64,000 nt of DNA from the NCBI GenBank assembly GCA_001574975.1, contig KQ965758.1, positions 4,763-68,762 on the forward strand. The letters are read 5' to 3'. Below the pieces are notes generated by a model. It was not told the DNA's origin and made no database searches. It saw nothing but the letters and a program-made list of their open reading frames with translations. This DNA comes from Gonapodya prolifera JEL478. Lineage: Eukaryota; Monoblepharomycota; Monoblepharidomycetes; Monoblepharidales; Gonapodyaceae. A program made the translations under genes and the position numbers. Of this stretch, positions 21,072 through 33,139 are shown one piece after another (position 1 is the stretch's first letter; each line of letters begins with the position of its first letter).

Positions 21072-24000
21072 CTACACCTGACCCTCTCCGTCTTCGTCGT
21101 CCCCCGCCCCTTCGCTCTTCTTCTTCCCAGCAGCGGGCCCCTGGGGCGAGTGGTCAACTAACGAGGGCGAAACATGACAAATGCATGAGCCAAGTATGAC
21201 AACGAGAGCTGAAACAGCTCCACTCACTGATTTCTCCAAGAGGCACCACAAAGGCCTGCAGCCACAGCAGCACGTTGTCCGCCCGCTTCGTGTGTAATGG
21301 GTACGTCCGGAAGTTCCCGCTCGAAGAAGACGACCACGCGGACCCTCCGGGTGCGGCGCCGGAGCCGGAAGAAGATCCCGAGGTCGCGCCAGTCTTGATA
21401 CCGGGTGTTCCATCCGACCCTGATGGTCTGCGAGGTGGCAGCTTACCCGTGGGATCCGACGATGTCGACGAAGCCAACGGGGTTCCCGTGACGGACGAGT
21501 CGCTTGCATCTACATCAGACCCATCCGAGTGACCCGCGCGCTCGGCCGCCGGAGATACCTTGGCTGTCGCTGAGATGCCCACATCTGGATCCTTGTCCTC
21601 TTCGGAGGAGGACGGAGTGTTTGAGCGGGACGTGGGGATGGTGCCCTCCGAACCAGTGAGGGCATCGTCTTCGTGCTCTTTGTCGCGAATGGCGAGGACA
21701 GGCTTCCCGTTCCCGCGTGGAAGAGAAAGAGCCGCCGTCGGTCGGGGGCCGACACGACGGTTTTGCCCCACGATCTTCTTCATGCGGGAGACGATCTCCA
21801 CGTAGTCCGCTGTAATGTGAGTGAAGATGAGGAAGTGAGCAAAATTGTACGACACCCACAAGCGAAGAGGGGGGGGGNCTTCGTATTCGACCTGGAGTGG
21901 GGGGGGGGGGGGGGTTGAGGTATAAACCAACCTTGTGACATACTTCTCGCCGGCAGAAAGACGGGGTACCCCTCCACAATCTCGTTCATCCGAGTGGTCC
22001 TCTCATGCCACATCATAGCCGTGTACCAGTCTCCCAGTATTAGATAATTGAGACCGATTGCATACCACGCCTCTACAAGAAGAGGGTGATATGTGCCGAG
22101 GTTTGGAAGCTCGCCTGGCTTTCCATTCCCTCCTTGCTGCGACTGAAGCAGTTGCGCCAACGTCGTTGCGTTGCCGGATCCCCCTCCACGCGGAACAAGT
22201 GCTGAGCTTGACGTCGCACTCGGGCTCGCAGGTGGTGACGGCGGTGGCCCGTCGGAAATACTCAGCGATTGTGCAGGTATCGAGTGCAAGAACTCAGGAA
22301 AGGTCGTGGCCTGAGCCGCAGCTGTAGAGCTGCCCCCCGCACCACTCCCAGAATCAGCGGAAGGTGATGGAGGACTGACTGTTGGCGAATTGGGACGGGC
22401 GTTGTCGTCTGCCCCGGATCGGTTGTCGTCACGCAAAGACGGCATGGAAGGGTGCAGAAAGGGTGGCAAACTGTTGGGGAAGAATGACAGGAAGTGGACA
22501 TGATCGCGGATCGATCGCCGGACTAGCTGAGCGACTTGCGCAGCCAAGGGTTCCAGAGCAGGTTGGTAAGTGGCGGGTGGTGCCATCACAACATCGCTCG
22601 GAAGGTAAGACGTGCTTGGTGTCAAAGTGGCCATTGTGTGTGACTCTTTGGCGACGCTCTCGCCTGAACCATGTGTTTCAGCCTGTGAGATTCGTGCTGG
22701 TTGGCTTCCTGCCACCCCTTCGATGCTGCCTTGCGCCCCTGCCGCCTTCCCCGCTCCTGCCTTTTTCTTGCCCTTTCGCTTTTTACGCATCTGCACAGCT
22801 TCAGCTAGTCCAAGAACAAGCCGCTCATTGACTCCTCTCACGGCTCGATCAATGAGGCTTACAGCATATTGGTGATAACACGCTCCACGCAAGAAATACA
22901 ATTGAGCCTCGCTGCACTGGTCAAGATCTTCGTCCCAGTTCACAACAATTGGAACTGGTCGTACCCCCATTGTCGAGGCAGACTGATTGTATGGGGTTGC
23001 AGGAGCCTGTGTCGCATTCCCGTTGCTCGACGAAGATAAGTTTCCGCCACCACCCTTGCTTCGCCGCCCAGACGGCGAGTCTCCGTTGATGCTATGAGAC
23101 GCCTTCTCGCACTCGGCCTGAGCAGCTTTCCTCCTCTTTTTCACCAACTGAATCGCCATGCGCCAGTCTCTAAGAGCGAGAGGGAACTCCTCCCGGAATC
23201 CACGGACCATCGCACGGGTGCGGTAGTACTCGGCGATCGTCGGGTTTTGTTGAACAATTCGATCTAGAGCATCGGTCGTGGTGGAAGCAGCAAGCATCCT
23301 GGATGGGATTTTCTCGTGGAAGAAGTGTACGTAAAGGGCGTCTGCCGAGTGGGGATTCTTCTTGATCACCTAATGTTCAAACGAAGTGAAAGGAAATAAC
23401 ATTCATTTGCGGAATGAGGTGAAATGTCATGTCAACAGAACCATGGAGGAGCACTCAGTACAGTTTAAGTTCTTTCGAAAGTTCGCCACATAAGTATCTC
23501 ACCTTCATCCCAACTTCATCCAAAGCACTGGCGCTCTGCATTGTCAGCACACTGGTAGCCACCTCGTCTATCCTGTATGCTTTTGCGAGCTTTTGCACCG
23601 CAAGTTCCCTTAACCTATGTTGCCGTACATGGGATATGCGCTGCGAGCCGTTGGAGTGGGGACCACCTGTACCGAGACCAAGAGGTCCCATAGGAATACC
23701 CAGGGGGTTTGAGGAAGTGCCTCCGCCAGCAGCTTTGATGACCTGAGAGAGGAAGTGCATTTGGATGGGTCAGACATGGCAAAGTGAGAATAGAGTCTCC
23801 AGCGGAATGAAACAAGTATCTGCAGCCACCAGACCGGTAACCGCCACCGCTTCCTGACGAAGGTGTTCCGATTCGATTGTAGATTGTAATGCCTCCTTCA
23901 TATCGTCCGTTCCTTTTCCACACTGGCACCCACTTACCAGTTCTGAAGCATCATCCACAAGTTTTCTGATCGCAATCAGATTCCGGAAAGTTTGTGTGTC

Positions 24001-24294
24001 GATTGGTGGCGGTCCTCCATCCCCATGGCCCGGAGTTGGGGCGAACTTCCCAGCTACTGGCACCGCAACACTTTCCGCATTGAGTGAAAAGAGCGACTGG
24101 AGTAGGTCAATTGGGAGCGACAGCCAAGGACCGTGGTATGAGGCTATATAGGGAAAGTGCTTGTTGCGCGAAATTTGCAGGGACTCCGCCGCTTGTCCAG
24201 ACACCCCTCCCGCCGACGATGCGGGGTCGGGGGTTTTGAAATTGGAATTCTCCGCCAGATTCGAAACCGGAGATGCTTTCGGAGCCGTTACCAT
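21072..24294 (-). CDS. Large TPR-like protein of unknown function, fungal type
   Basis: This is a minus-strand gene starting at 24294 (MVTAPKASPVSNLAEN). Exon blocks lie near 24294-23940, 23920-23800, 23745-23510, 23369-21930, 21815-21230 and 21160-21072. The central block has TPR-like helical segments (NPTIAEYYRTRAMVRGFREE; LVEAWYAIGLNYLILGDWYT) and long Ser/Pro/Gly linkers with a Lys-rich patch (RKKRKGKKK). The C-terminus is acidic (GDDEDGEGQV). Proteins of this layout occur widely in fungi as uncharacterised TPR proteins; no role is assigned. The intron at about 21816-21940 holds two G-runs and the only ambiguous base (n at 21878). The start is 107 bp from the SPF30 start, divergent. Exon edges are approximate. 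Confidence 0.65.
21869..21914. repeat. Paired G-homopolymers with ambiguous base
   Basis: G9 (21869-21877) is followed by n at 21878, and a G16 run spans 21899-21914 before TTGAGG. Both lie in an intron of the TPR gene (C-runs in its sense strand). The ambiguous base probably marks a sequencing or assembly difficulty. Confidence 0.8.
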
Positions 24295-24401
24295 CGAGAA
24301 GGAGGAATGGGGAGAAAAAGTTACAATTACAACTGTAAGTAAAGTACTGACTAGATAGACTTCAAACAATTCAAACTTTCAATCACTGTTTTTGAACCCT
24401 C

Positions 24402-25563
24402 ATGGCAGAAGACGTGGAAGAGTACCAATACCAGTTAGATACTGTCACTGAGGCTCTCGAAAAGGATCCGACAAATCCCGGTGAGTTGCATCTGTGCGTG
24501 GGTGTTCTCGATCTGCCAGCAACTTTGTGAAGAATCGGAAGCCTGCATAGGGCGATAGCACACCAGCCCTTATGTAAAAGGCCTAGGGAAGGTCTCGCTA
24601 TCGATGACGAACAGAAACAGTGTGTTTTGGACGGAATTGATTGGATTTTGTCAAAGAACCACGACTTTGATCGAGCTCTCCGGAATGTCTGTTGGCCGAG
24701 TTTATGAGAACGGACAGGGAAGTGTTCGACTGGATTTTGAGCAGTTTTCTGACATTTGGATCCCCGAACGAAGCTTCTAACTCGTCTTCCTCTCCCTTGG
24801 TTGCTTTCCCCACTTTGAAAATGGACGACGGCAAAATTCTATCTTTCTTCGACATGTCGTGGAATCAACATAGAACTTTTGAAGTTAAAAACCGACCTTC
24901 AGGACCTCATCGCACTTCTTGGCCCGAAGCCAGCTGCAGGTGGCGCCCAGACGGCATCATCGGGAACAAAGAGGAACCAAGATTTTGATGAGGAAGACGG
25001 CGAAGAAGCGGACGAGGCGGGGAGCACACGGTTTCGTGTTGGACAAACAGTTTCGGCTCGCTTTTCCACTGATAACAAGTGGTACGACGCAGTTATAGAA
25101 GACGTGAATGTGGACTCTTCAGGACGAGAAACGTACCGAGTGAAATACAACGGATATGGTAATTCGGAGGACCGGTCTGCGGACGACTTGAGGGCTAGCA
25201 AGAGAGCGGCATCAGTGGACCTCGAAGAAGTCGTCGCTGAGGGAGAAAAGGCTATGGCGAAGGACTCGAAGGCCAAATATAAGAAAAAGGTGAAGAAGGA
25301 GCGCAAGGAAAAGCCTGATGAGGTTGCAGACCGCGCCAAAGGGTGGCAACAATTCGCGCACTCCACCAAGAAGAAGAAGATCGAACCTATCAATGCTAAA
25401 AGCATCTTTAGGACCACTGATGATCCTGGTCACAAAGTTGGTGTCATTGGATCGGGAAAACCGGTGGGTGGTCCATGGTATCAATGTTGGGAGTTGTTCG
25501 TTTGAAGTAATCATAATACTTCAAAAGCTCACGCCATTCCAAACACGCTCGAAATTTAAATAA
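24402..25563 (+). CDS. SPF30: SPF30/SMNDC1-type Tudor-domain splicing factor
   Basis: Three exons (24402-24480, 24874-25463, 25528-25563) give 234 residues. The N-terminus MAEDVEEYQYQLDTVTEALE and ELLKLKTDLQDLI form the helical region of SMN-related splicing factor 30. A Tudor domain follows at about residues 75-130 (FRVGQTVSARFSTDNKWYDA, YRVKYNGYGNSE). In the family it binds symmetric dimethyl-arginine on Sm proteins and promotes tri-snRNP addition. A Lys-rich stretch and the family tail KVGVIGSGKP joined to LTPFQTRSKFK support the last splice. Intron 1 is long (393 bp) for this locus. Confidence 0.92.
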
Positions 25564-25676
25564 CGAATTTAGACTTGTAGGATAGTAATCATTCACACAT
25601 GTTTCATTCACCCACATTGACTGTGATAGTTTGAAAACACGACTGTGGTTGCGATCAATCATACACTTCGTCGCAC

Positions 25677-28110
25677 ATGGAAGGGATATCTGCAATCCAG
25701 CCAACAGAGTGGGCAGCAGCCCAGGAATTGTTCCTCTTCATGCCAGCGTGTAGCGATCCACAGTTCGAGGCACTCAGATCATCGGGTCATTCATCCCAAC
25801 TTTGTTCTCACGGCTTGACTCAAACAAAAACCTCTCTAAGAACCGATTTCGCTGAAGAAATGCGAGAAGACTGTACGGAATCATCTCATAATTGCTTCCC
25901 TGACAATGATTGCGACGAGTCGAAGAGCGTTGCCTCACTCGCATCAGGCCTTCTGTCGGACACTTTCACTTTTGACGAGGACTTGGGGCTAACTGAGCAG
26001 CTTGCAGGAGATGAAGGAGAATTACAAGACGAAACTATCTATCATCAGGATGAACTTGACAAGAAAGGAGATGTCGAAAACGTCACTACAAGCAGCCATT
26101 TGGATGCACGCTTTCCGAAAGAAAGCAGCCTTACCACACTTCAACCAGACCTCGTATTAGAAAAACAAACAAATTTAACAATAAGCGATTTTTTCAAGCT
26201 TCAACCGGAGAACCAACATAGTACGACGATAACGACAGAGAGAGACGATGCGGAATCTCAGAACTGGGGTTTTGTGTCACCTGAAACAAAGTAAGAGTCG
26301 AGCGGACTGACTGAAGCAAGGAGAAGGGAATGGCCGGGAGTCATTACAAAACTGTTTTGTGACCAACCACTTTTCATTCACAGATCACAAATAGCAAACA
26401 AAGTTCATGCCTTTTCCTCATCCCTCTTACTTTCACTGGCTCAGCTTGGCGCTCGGGCGCACTGTGACTTTGATATTCTCGCTCAATCGTGCGAAGATCA
26501 TGCTATGGGCGGAGGTGATGCAGAGAACGAAGACGACGAGCATTTTGCAACTTCAGACGTGGAGCGCTATACAGAAGCCTCGGAAGAGCAATTAATCGAT
26601 ACAACACTCCTTCAGAAGAAGAATGGATTTCAAGCGATGACTCTCTTCCCGACTTCTGGACGCAACAACATTCACAAAACAGGTATGCTCGAGGTAGTAG
26701 GAATTTTTTTTTCGTGCCAAGTTTTGCAACACCATTTGCTCCGCTTTGTTGCAGCAACCATTCTCCGACTTTTAAATGTGGCGCGAACTCTTATTCAATC
26801 TAATCAATCTGCAACAACACGTGATGTTTATTATCGTGATGTAAACTTATTTGGAAGCCAAGCTAGACTTGACCAGGTGATAGAATGTTCTCTGTTCTGC
26901 ACTGGCGTTTGACTTACGTCGCTTGGACGGAAGTTGCTTTCTTCTCTGACTCGCTTTTCCGGCTATCCGCGACATGCACTGAACCTTCGAGCCTCATCAA
27001 AAGGTTTGTTCGCTGGCGCCATAAGCTATGTGTCGCGGTGTGGGGAAATCGTCAGCGCCATGAAGTCAGGCGAGGTTAATATGTGCTTTTGTAGTGATGA
27101 GATTGTGGGTTTGAGGTTGTTGTTGCAGCCCCTTCTAGTTCCGTCACCAGAGACGATAGTGAGAGTCACCGTACACTCCAATGTCCTACTCGTTGTGGAA
27201 AAAGAAAGTACTTTCCGGACAATTATCTCCCATAAAATAGGCCGTTTATGCGGAGTTGTGACAGGAAAGGGCTATCCGGACATTGCGACTCGTTGGTTCG
27301 TCAAACGTTGCGCGGAAGATGGGGCCGGTCCCCCCCCAAAGCTGGAAGATCAAAAATGTGTGTCGAACGAAAGTCAGGATGAACCAGGCGTTTTGAGTGT
27401 TACTCAGGCGCAGAGTGAGGAAATGGACGTAGATTCGCTCGTGAAGACAGCTTTACCAGTGCAAGCCAGCAAATCCTTCGACTCATTGCAACCTTCGGAA
27501 CGACCCATTGAGGCAGTGACACTTGTCGATGGCGATCCATATGGCTACGAGATCTACTTGGTGAGAATAGAGTGAGGCAGAATGACGTTTGATCGCCATT
27601 ATTATTCCATTCTCAGACATATAAGATCGGCTCCGAAGCCATGCACGAGGACCGCACACATCTCTCTACTCCATCACTCAAACTACTAGGACTCGAATTT
27701 GCTGATCGAGAACGGTGAGTTGACAACCGAGTTGCTTAAATGTCGCAGTGAATCAAGTTGTGGGCAGGTTCTTTATTCCGCAAGAAGACTTAATTCCACT
27801 TACGAAACGGGATCTTAAAAAAGCGGAACAAGTGTTGAAGAGAGCACATTTGATTTCGGATATTGATCTTATGTGAGTGAAGTAACACTTGGTAAATTTG
27901 CACTCTAATCATTTTGCAATTAGAAAAAATATTCAGATGATGATCGACGATGGATCGAAAGTTGAGCTCCAGGCCTTGCACAATTCGAAAGTGACGAAAA
28001 ACGAAGGTGGCATGGACTTCAGGAAAGTGAATGGTTTGAATGAGTATTTGAGATCAAAGCTGCTTATTGAATCCAATCATGAAATTGTTGAGCGAAATTG
28101 TGACGCCTGA
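25677..28110 (+). CDS. SPO11: SPO11 / topoisomerase VI A-type meiotic endonuclease with long N-terminal extension
   Basis: Seven exons (25677-26290, 26384-26682, 26755-26876, 26934-27560, 27617-27714, 27768-27872, 27924-28110) make 683 residues in frame. The winged-helix 5Y-CAP domain carries the catalytic tyrosine motif TTRDVYYRD. Then LNLRASSKGLFAGAI and a Toprim domain follow: VVEKESTF (Glu), GKGYPDIATR, and VDGDPYGYEI (metal-binding DxD). The enzyme makes meiotic double-strand breaks by a transesterase reaction. About 305 acidic, Ser/Thr-rich residues precede the core, more than in typical SPO11 (~400 residues total), and a ~65-residue linker splits the Toprim domain. The splice phases of exons 1-3 agree, but a shorter protein starting in exon 2 cannot be excluded. 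Confidence 0.9.
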
Positions 28111-29375
28111 ACCAATAATATTTCTGTGCAGTCTGTGCAACGAACGTTGTGTTCTTTGACAACCACATGGTATCCGAGGGCTCTCCATCGTCTTGCGTAC
28201 TGGAGCACTTGGCGAGTGGCGTGCACTCGATCGCCGAACGAATGAAGCTCCACTGCCACCTGTGTAGGCAGAACGATTGGGTCGTCGAGCAATGTTCGAA
28301 ACACTTGGTGTTCGGCCCCTTCAACGTCCTGAATTCTCGTGTTCATATCATGGAGAAGGGGGTCGGAAAAGATACGACTGAAACTCACCATTTTGAGTAT
28401 ATCAACATTCTTATGCCCCAGTTCCTTCACAATGCTCTCAAATGTGCGATAAATGCGTCCATTGTGCATTCCGGCATGCTCAATATCACTCAAACACCAT
28501 GGACGGTAATTTATATAAGAGTGAGTTGGCGGCGGCATTCTTGAGGTGCAGTCAAATGTCCAAATCTACGTTCCCAGGTGATATTTTAGGTTCACAAAAC
28601 TTTTCGGAGTGACGAAAAGCTACCTCGCAGTGATCACCACTTTCTGTTTTCATTGTGTCTTCGAAAGAATAGTCTCCATCACTTCCAAGGGAATAGATCA
28701 CACAGGGTGCTTTATTTGGAACCATGCAAAGCCTGTGGCAATCAAACAATTGTTAGCTTTCATTACCTCAATAACGTTAGTGTTGAAAGCAGGTCGGACG
28801 CACCATTTGCCACCATCACCATAGGGCGGCCGTCGAGCCAGAAAGTTGGGATCGCACTGAAAAGTGGGTGAAAGTAGATTGTAAACGTCCCATCCCTAGA
28901 CATTGCAAGAACGAGAAATAATCAATCAAAGGCGCTTGTGCGCATCTGTTGTCGAACATACCCTTCCATTTTTGAGCAGATTCGCGAGCTCCGAGTCCGG
29001 GAGAGCTAGGAGTTTATCTACCACCTACAATTAAAGGCTAAGTCGCAGCTCGAAAACAAAGAGCGAGAGGCCGGAGAAACATGCTTTTGCATAACTTGAA
29101 GAAAAAAGTTCGCCCCAGCAGAAATCTGAGTCCTCACGCGAGCTCCCAACGTTGCTCAGGCATTGTATGACGAGATTTACGTCCGTCACTGTTTCATTTG
29201 CGTTTAATTCATTGTAATACTGTGAAATATCCGCGGAGACAGCCCTCAACGCTTTGTTGCTTGTTGCGCCGCGCTCTGCGCCGTAGCCAGCCGTCAGTGT
29301 GATTACGAAAAAGATTGCAGCAACGCCACCAAGGAGAGACATGAAGTACCGCTCCGACGGGAGGCGCAAAGACAT
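28077..29375 (-). CDS. METTL24/FkbM-like methyltransferase, type II membrane protein
   Basis: This is a minus-strand gene with five or more exons. It starts at 29375 (MSLRLPSERYFM) and has one N-terminal membrane anchor (LGGVAAIFFVITLTAGYG), so the catalytic part is probably lumenal. Blocks in order are RRPYGDGGKWCV, CVIYSLGSDGDYSFED, DHCEIWTFDCTS, NVDILKM joined to DVEGAEHQVF, and VAVELHSFG. The GDGGKW, YSxGSxGDYSFE and KMDxEGxE blocks define the METTL24-like branch of FkbM-type SAM methyltransferases; the substrate is not established. Its last 34 bp overlap the SPO11 coding end on the other strand. The exon edges between 29150 and 28850 are uncertain. Confidence 0.75.
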
Positions 29376-29459
29376 TGGGTTGAACGGTACACTTACCTGA
29401 CCAAAGCCGCACATCAAGTAGTCATTACAAGCTGAGATTTTATACAACATTATCACTTT

Positions 29460-31189
29460 CTATGAAACGATACCCTCAACAAAACTACGCACATGCTCCC
29501 ACAACTTATCGATGGAACTGGTGGGCGAATCCGGCATGCCAACCTCTTCGTACAGCTCCTTAACAACCTTAGAAGAAATGATGCCCAGATTGATTTGATC
29601 GAGTCCCTTGTAGTATCTACTCCAAGTTTTTTCATTACACTCGTTGACGTAAAGCAATGCATCTCGGGATGCATCTTCTGTGAGTACTGTGATCGACGAG
29701 TTGCCTGGAATCCCAACGGGGTACTTCAGTCGCATTGAAAAGATGGTACATACAAGGACGCACAGCAATATTGCGGCGTTCTTGCGGAGAATAGATCCTT
29801 CGGCACCCATGTCAGGGTGGAGAAGAAACTGAGCCCCAATGACGTTGGAGATTGCCCAAAAGAGGAAGGCGTGCGAGACTCGTCTTTTGTTCGCCTTTGT
29901 TATGTCAGTGGAGTTGGTGGCGTCATCGACTTTCCGCCCAAGACCAGTTGTCCAATAAAACTTGCTAGGGACAATTGAAGGTTGGTTCCAGAGGGCCATA
30001 ACGAGTGGTTGGAGGGGTCGGAGAGGAGTTTCGCCAATCCGTACATCGTCTACACTAATCTTTGGAAGTAACTTTGATGTTTGACGTTCAAGTTCGATTC
30101 CCACAACATCAAAACTTGCATCTTACCGTTTGAAATGCCCGACACACTCCTCGGACCATCGACTTCAGTGTATCCTTTCGCTTGTTTTCCTCTGTAATCC
30201 TTTTAGCTCGACCCTTGAGCAATCCGGTGATCGCGCCAATCATTGAACCTTCGGAGACAAGCAGCAAAGGCTGCATTTCTGTAGATTGGATATCCATTTC
30301 GATATTCGGCGGATTAACCTCTCCACTGATCTCGCGGAGAAGAGCGAGGGTATTCTCAAACTCGGGAACCTTGCGAAGAAAGTTTGCAAGGAGTGTAGCA
30401 GCAGGGAGGAGCACATCGCGCATGAAAGAGCTGCGAGTAGCCTTACACAAAGCATTGAGGGAGATAGCATTGAGGGAGAGAAGTTCCGGTCAGGACGTTG
30501 ACACATGGCCTGCTTTAGAGAGGAGTTGCACATACCTCAAACCTTAGGAAGCATATGAACAACACTAGCCTCGCAACCGTCCGAAAGTGAATCACAGGGA
30601 TAGGGTTCGAGGGCTTCCACTCGATGCTTTCAGGGACAGTCGTCCCCTTCGCATCAAGTGATGTTTTCGGCATCGTGTGTATTGTTTGTGTGCTGCTCGG
30701 TTGCGACTGTCCCGTTAGTCCAACGAGTGACATAACGGCCGTAAAAATCTGCTGATTTTGTAACTGTTGTGCCAACAACATCTGCTGCAGCTGAGTTGCT
30801 TGAAGAACAAGCTGGCGAACCAGCTCAGTTTCAAATGTGGAATCTCTCTGGAGGGCACTGCTTCGATCATCCGGAACATTCATGCGGGAGTGGGCATTCA
30901 AAGGCTCGTTTTCATTTTCCATTCGGGGGATCGGAGGTGCAATGTTCGGTGTTTGTGGAACGCCTTCTGCCACATGAATTCTTGTAGGCGAGTCGTCTTG
31001 GGTAGAGAGAATTGTTGTTACTATCTGCTCCCGCTTTCGTTTCTGTTGGTTGCGATTGAGACGTGAATCAATTCATCATCAGTTTCCCAACTCACTGATC
31101 ATCTGGCAGAAAGCAAGTACCACAACAGTACGCACCGCGTTACTGAGCCTGCTTTGGATTGCATCGATCCGCTGTCCGATATCTTCCAT
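29460..31189 (-). CDS. Unrecognised multi-pass membrane protein with coiled-coil N-terminus
   Basis: A probable minus-strand gene starts at 31189 (MEDIGQRIDAIQSRLSNA), followed by exons around 31045-30525, 30450-30125 and 30104-29460. The N-terminal half contains a Gln/Leu-rich helix (LVLQATQLQQMLLAQQLQNQ) likely to form a coiled coil. Four hydrophobic segments follow (e.g. VARLVLFICFLRF, AFLFWAISNVIGAQFLL, AAILLCVLVCTIFSM). I do not recognise a family. It is tandem with the METTL24-like gene (85 bp from its start). Exon boundaries are approximate, based on open frames and GT/AG sites. Confidence 0.5.
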
Positions 31190-31543
31190 CGTGTTTGAAT
31201 GGAGTTCGAACACGTCGTGTATGTGAAGTAAATATAGAGATGTCAAACAGTCCCAAAATGCCTCCTAGAAGTTAAATTCACCTTTTGTTAGCATTCTCGC
31301 TTTCTTCCCTCGTATTACGAGTTAGAAAGAATCGTTCACGTTCAGGTGTGAACTTCCTCAATGATGATACCAATACTCCTCTTGCACACCTAGAAATCTG
31401 CCTTTGGGCAAAGCGGGAAGGACAAAGCTTATGTGAGAAAAATGGGAAAGAGACTTAAAGAGTTTTGGTGTTTTGAATGAAAGGCAGCCTCGCAGTTTCG
31501 GCATTTGGTCCAGCACTTCACGTCTCCCCCCCAGGACCGCAAA

Positions 31544-32858
31544 ATGGACCAGGGGTGTCGCTCAACGAATAGCGTTATCAACCTGACGGATGCGATGTCC
31601 GCACTTGACTTGGATGACTCCTCCGGGTGCGGTACAGTTGGCGGACATTTCGTGGATGCACTTATTGAAGATGAACCAAGCCTGAAACCGGTGAGCAACC
31701 CCCACACACCCGGACGTAAAGATTTGATCGAAGGTTGCACGACTGCTGGTCGGGAGATTCCGCCATGGTTATATGTTCTCTGATGATCTGATGTACTTGT
31801 GAGGGTGAGATTGCCCATGGACCCACATTTCGAAAGCTGCTTAGCTTTTTTCTTTCACGCTCTCTTTTGTTCTTTGTCTGAATCGAGTGGACTCCTTACG
31901 CTTGCCGCATTCCTCCGTACTCTTTTCAACTCAGCCGCTCCAAATGGACCCGAAACCCCCTCGCCCGCAAAGTAAGACTAAAACAGAGCTCTGCAAGTCA
32001 TGGGAGAATACGCAATCGTGGTGAGATGTCCAGGATCACTCGAAAGGTGTCACACTCCGTTCTGAACCAATCGTTCAGCAAATATGGGAAGCATTGTCTG
32101 TTTGCACACGGTGAGCTTGCCACCTCGAAAGGAAGAAAATGAAATGTTAATCGTAATAACGAGCCTCGTTGTACCCATCAGGCAAAGCAGAGCTTCGAAG
32201 TGTTGAACGACCACTCAAGTTCAAAACAGAGTTATGCAAGAATTATTGGCGGGATGGAATCTGCAACTACGGAAGACGATGTCACTTCATTCATTCAGAA
32301 GACGTAAGATTGCGAGAATGGACGATTAATGTCTTCCTAACGACACGTTCTCAGGACATCTTCCGAAAGTACAACGATATTGCCGAGGGTAATATCGTGC
32401 TTAAGCCATCTCGCGACTCCGCTGTTTCTGGACATGCGCGGCACTCTTCAGTCCCGAGCTTCCCAACGGGACAGGAGAAAGCTCAACTTCCCTCCCTAAC
32501 AGTGCTCGGCCAACGCCCGTCACATGCAAAGCATGCGCGGCACAGCAGCTACGACCCTCGAGCGATTGGCGATGCGAAGGTCTTTGCGACTCAACGTTTG
32601 GCGGGTGCCTCTAATGGTCATAATGGGACGTCAAACCCATCACTTCTTCCACCACCCTTTCAAAGTGGACATGTTCGGCGTCACAGTGCCGGGATGGCGG
32701 GCTTCGAGCCGATTGGACTCATAATTGACGATGTGGATGGGGAACCGCACGAGGATGGTGGCGTGTTCGGGTTGTTTGGACCTCAAGTGAAAGCTCACAA
32801 AGCAAGAGATGAAGGAACGGATTCAGGATGGTCTGAGGAAGGCGTTCTGTCAGCTTGA
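31544..32858 (+). CDS. Tristetraprolin-type tandem CCCH zinc-finger RNA-binding protein
   Basis: Exons 31544-31690, 31935-32020, 32079-32110, 32182-32303 and 32355-32858 total 891 nt (296 residues). Both fingers are canonical Cx8Cx5Cx3H, each led by TELC. Finger 1 (CKSWENTQSCKYGKHCLFAH) is split over three exons, and finger 2 reads CKNYWRDGICNYGRRCHFIH. The inter-finger spacing is 18 residues, as in TTP/ZFP36 family members. These bind AU-rich elements in mRNA 3'UTRs and recruit CCR4-NOT for deadenylation. The C-terminal half is Ser/His/Pro-rich with repeated ARHSS boxes, possible phosphorylation sites. An alternative start is the ATG at 31944, dropping the acidic first exon. Confidence 0.88.
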
Positions 32859-33139
32859 GAATCCTGGATTAAGATCGATAATTTCACACAACAAGGGGAC
32901 ACCGGGCAATTTTGGGTCACTAGGGTCACTGGGCACGAAGCGTAATGGATGAATTGAAGTTGTCGGTATTTATCTTCTTTCCTTTTTGTTGCACAAAGGC
33001 CACTTGAGTGGCTGTGTAGATAATGTGACACGCAATACAATGTTTTTCACTTGCCTAGGAGTCGGGAAGAGGGTTTATTTGTTTAAACGGCAACATTGCA
33101 CACCACGTCCACGTGCAAAATCCGACTTAACGCAACACG

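Noticed and set aside
24598-24855. 86-codon minus-strand ORF inside SPF30 intron 1
   Set aside because: It starts without clear context, has no recognised domain and probably arises by chance in a long intron.
28552-28749. Separate 65-codon minus ORF
   Set aside because: Its sequence is an exon of the METTL24-like gene (YSLGSDGDYSFED block) read past its donor site.
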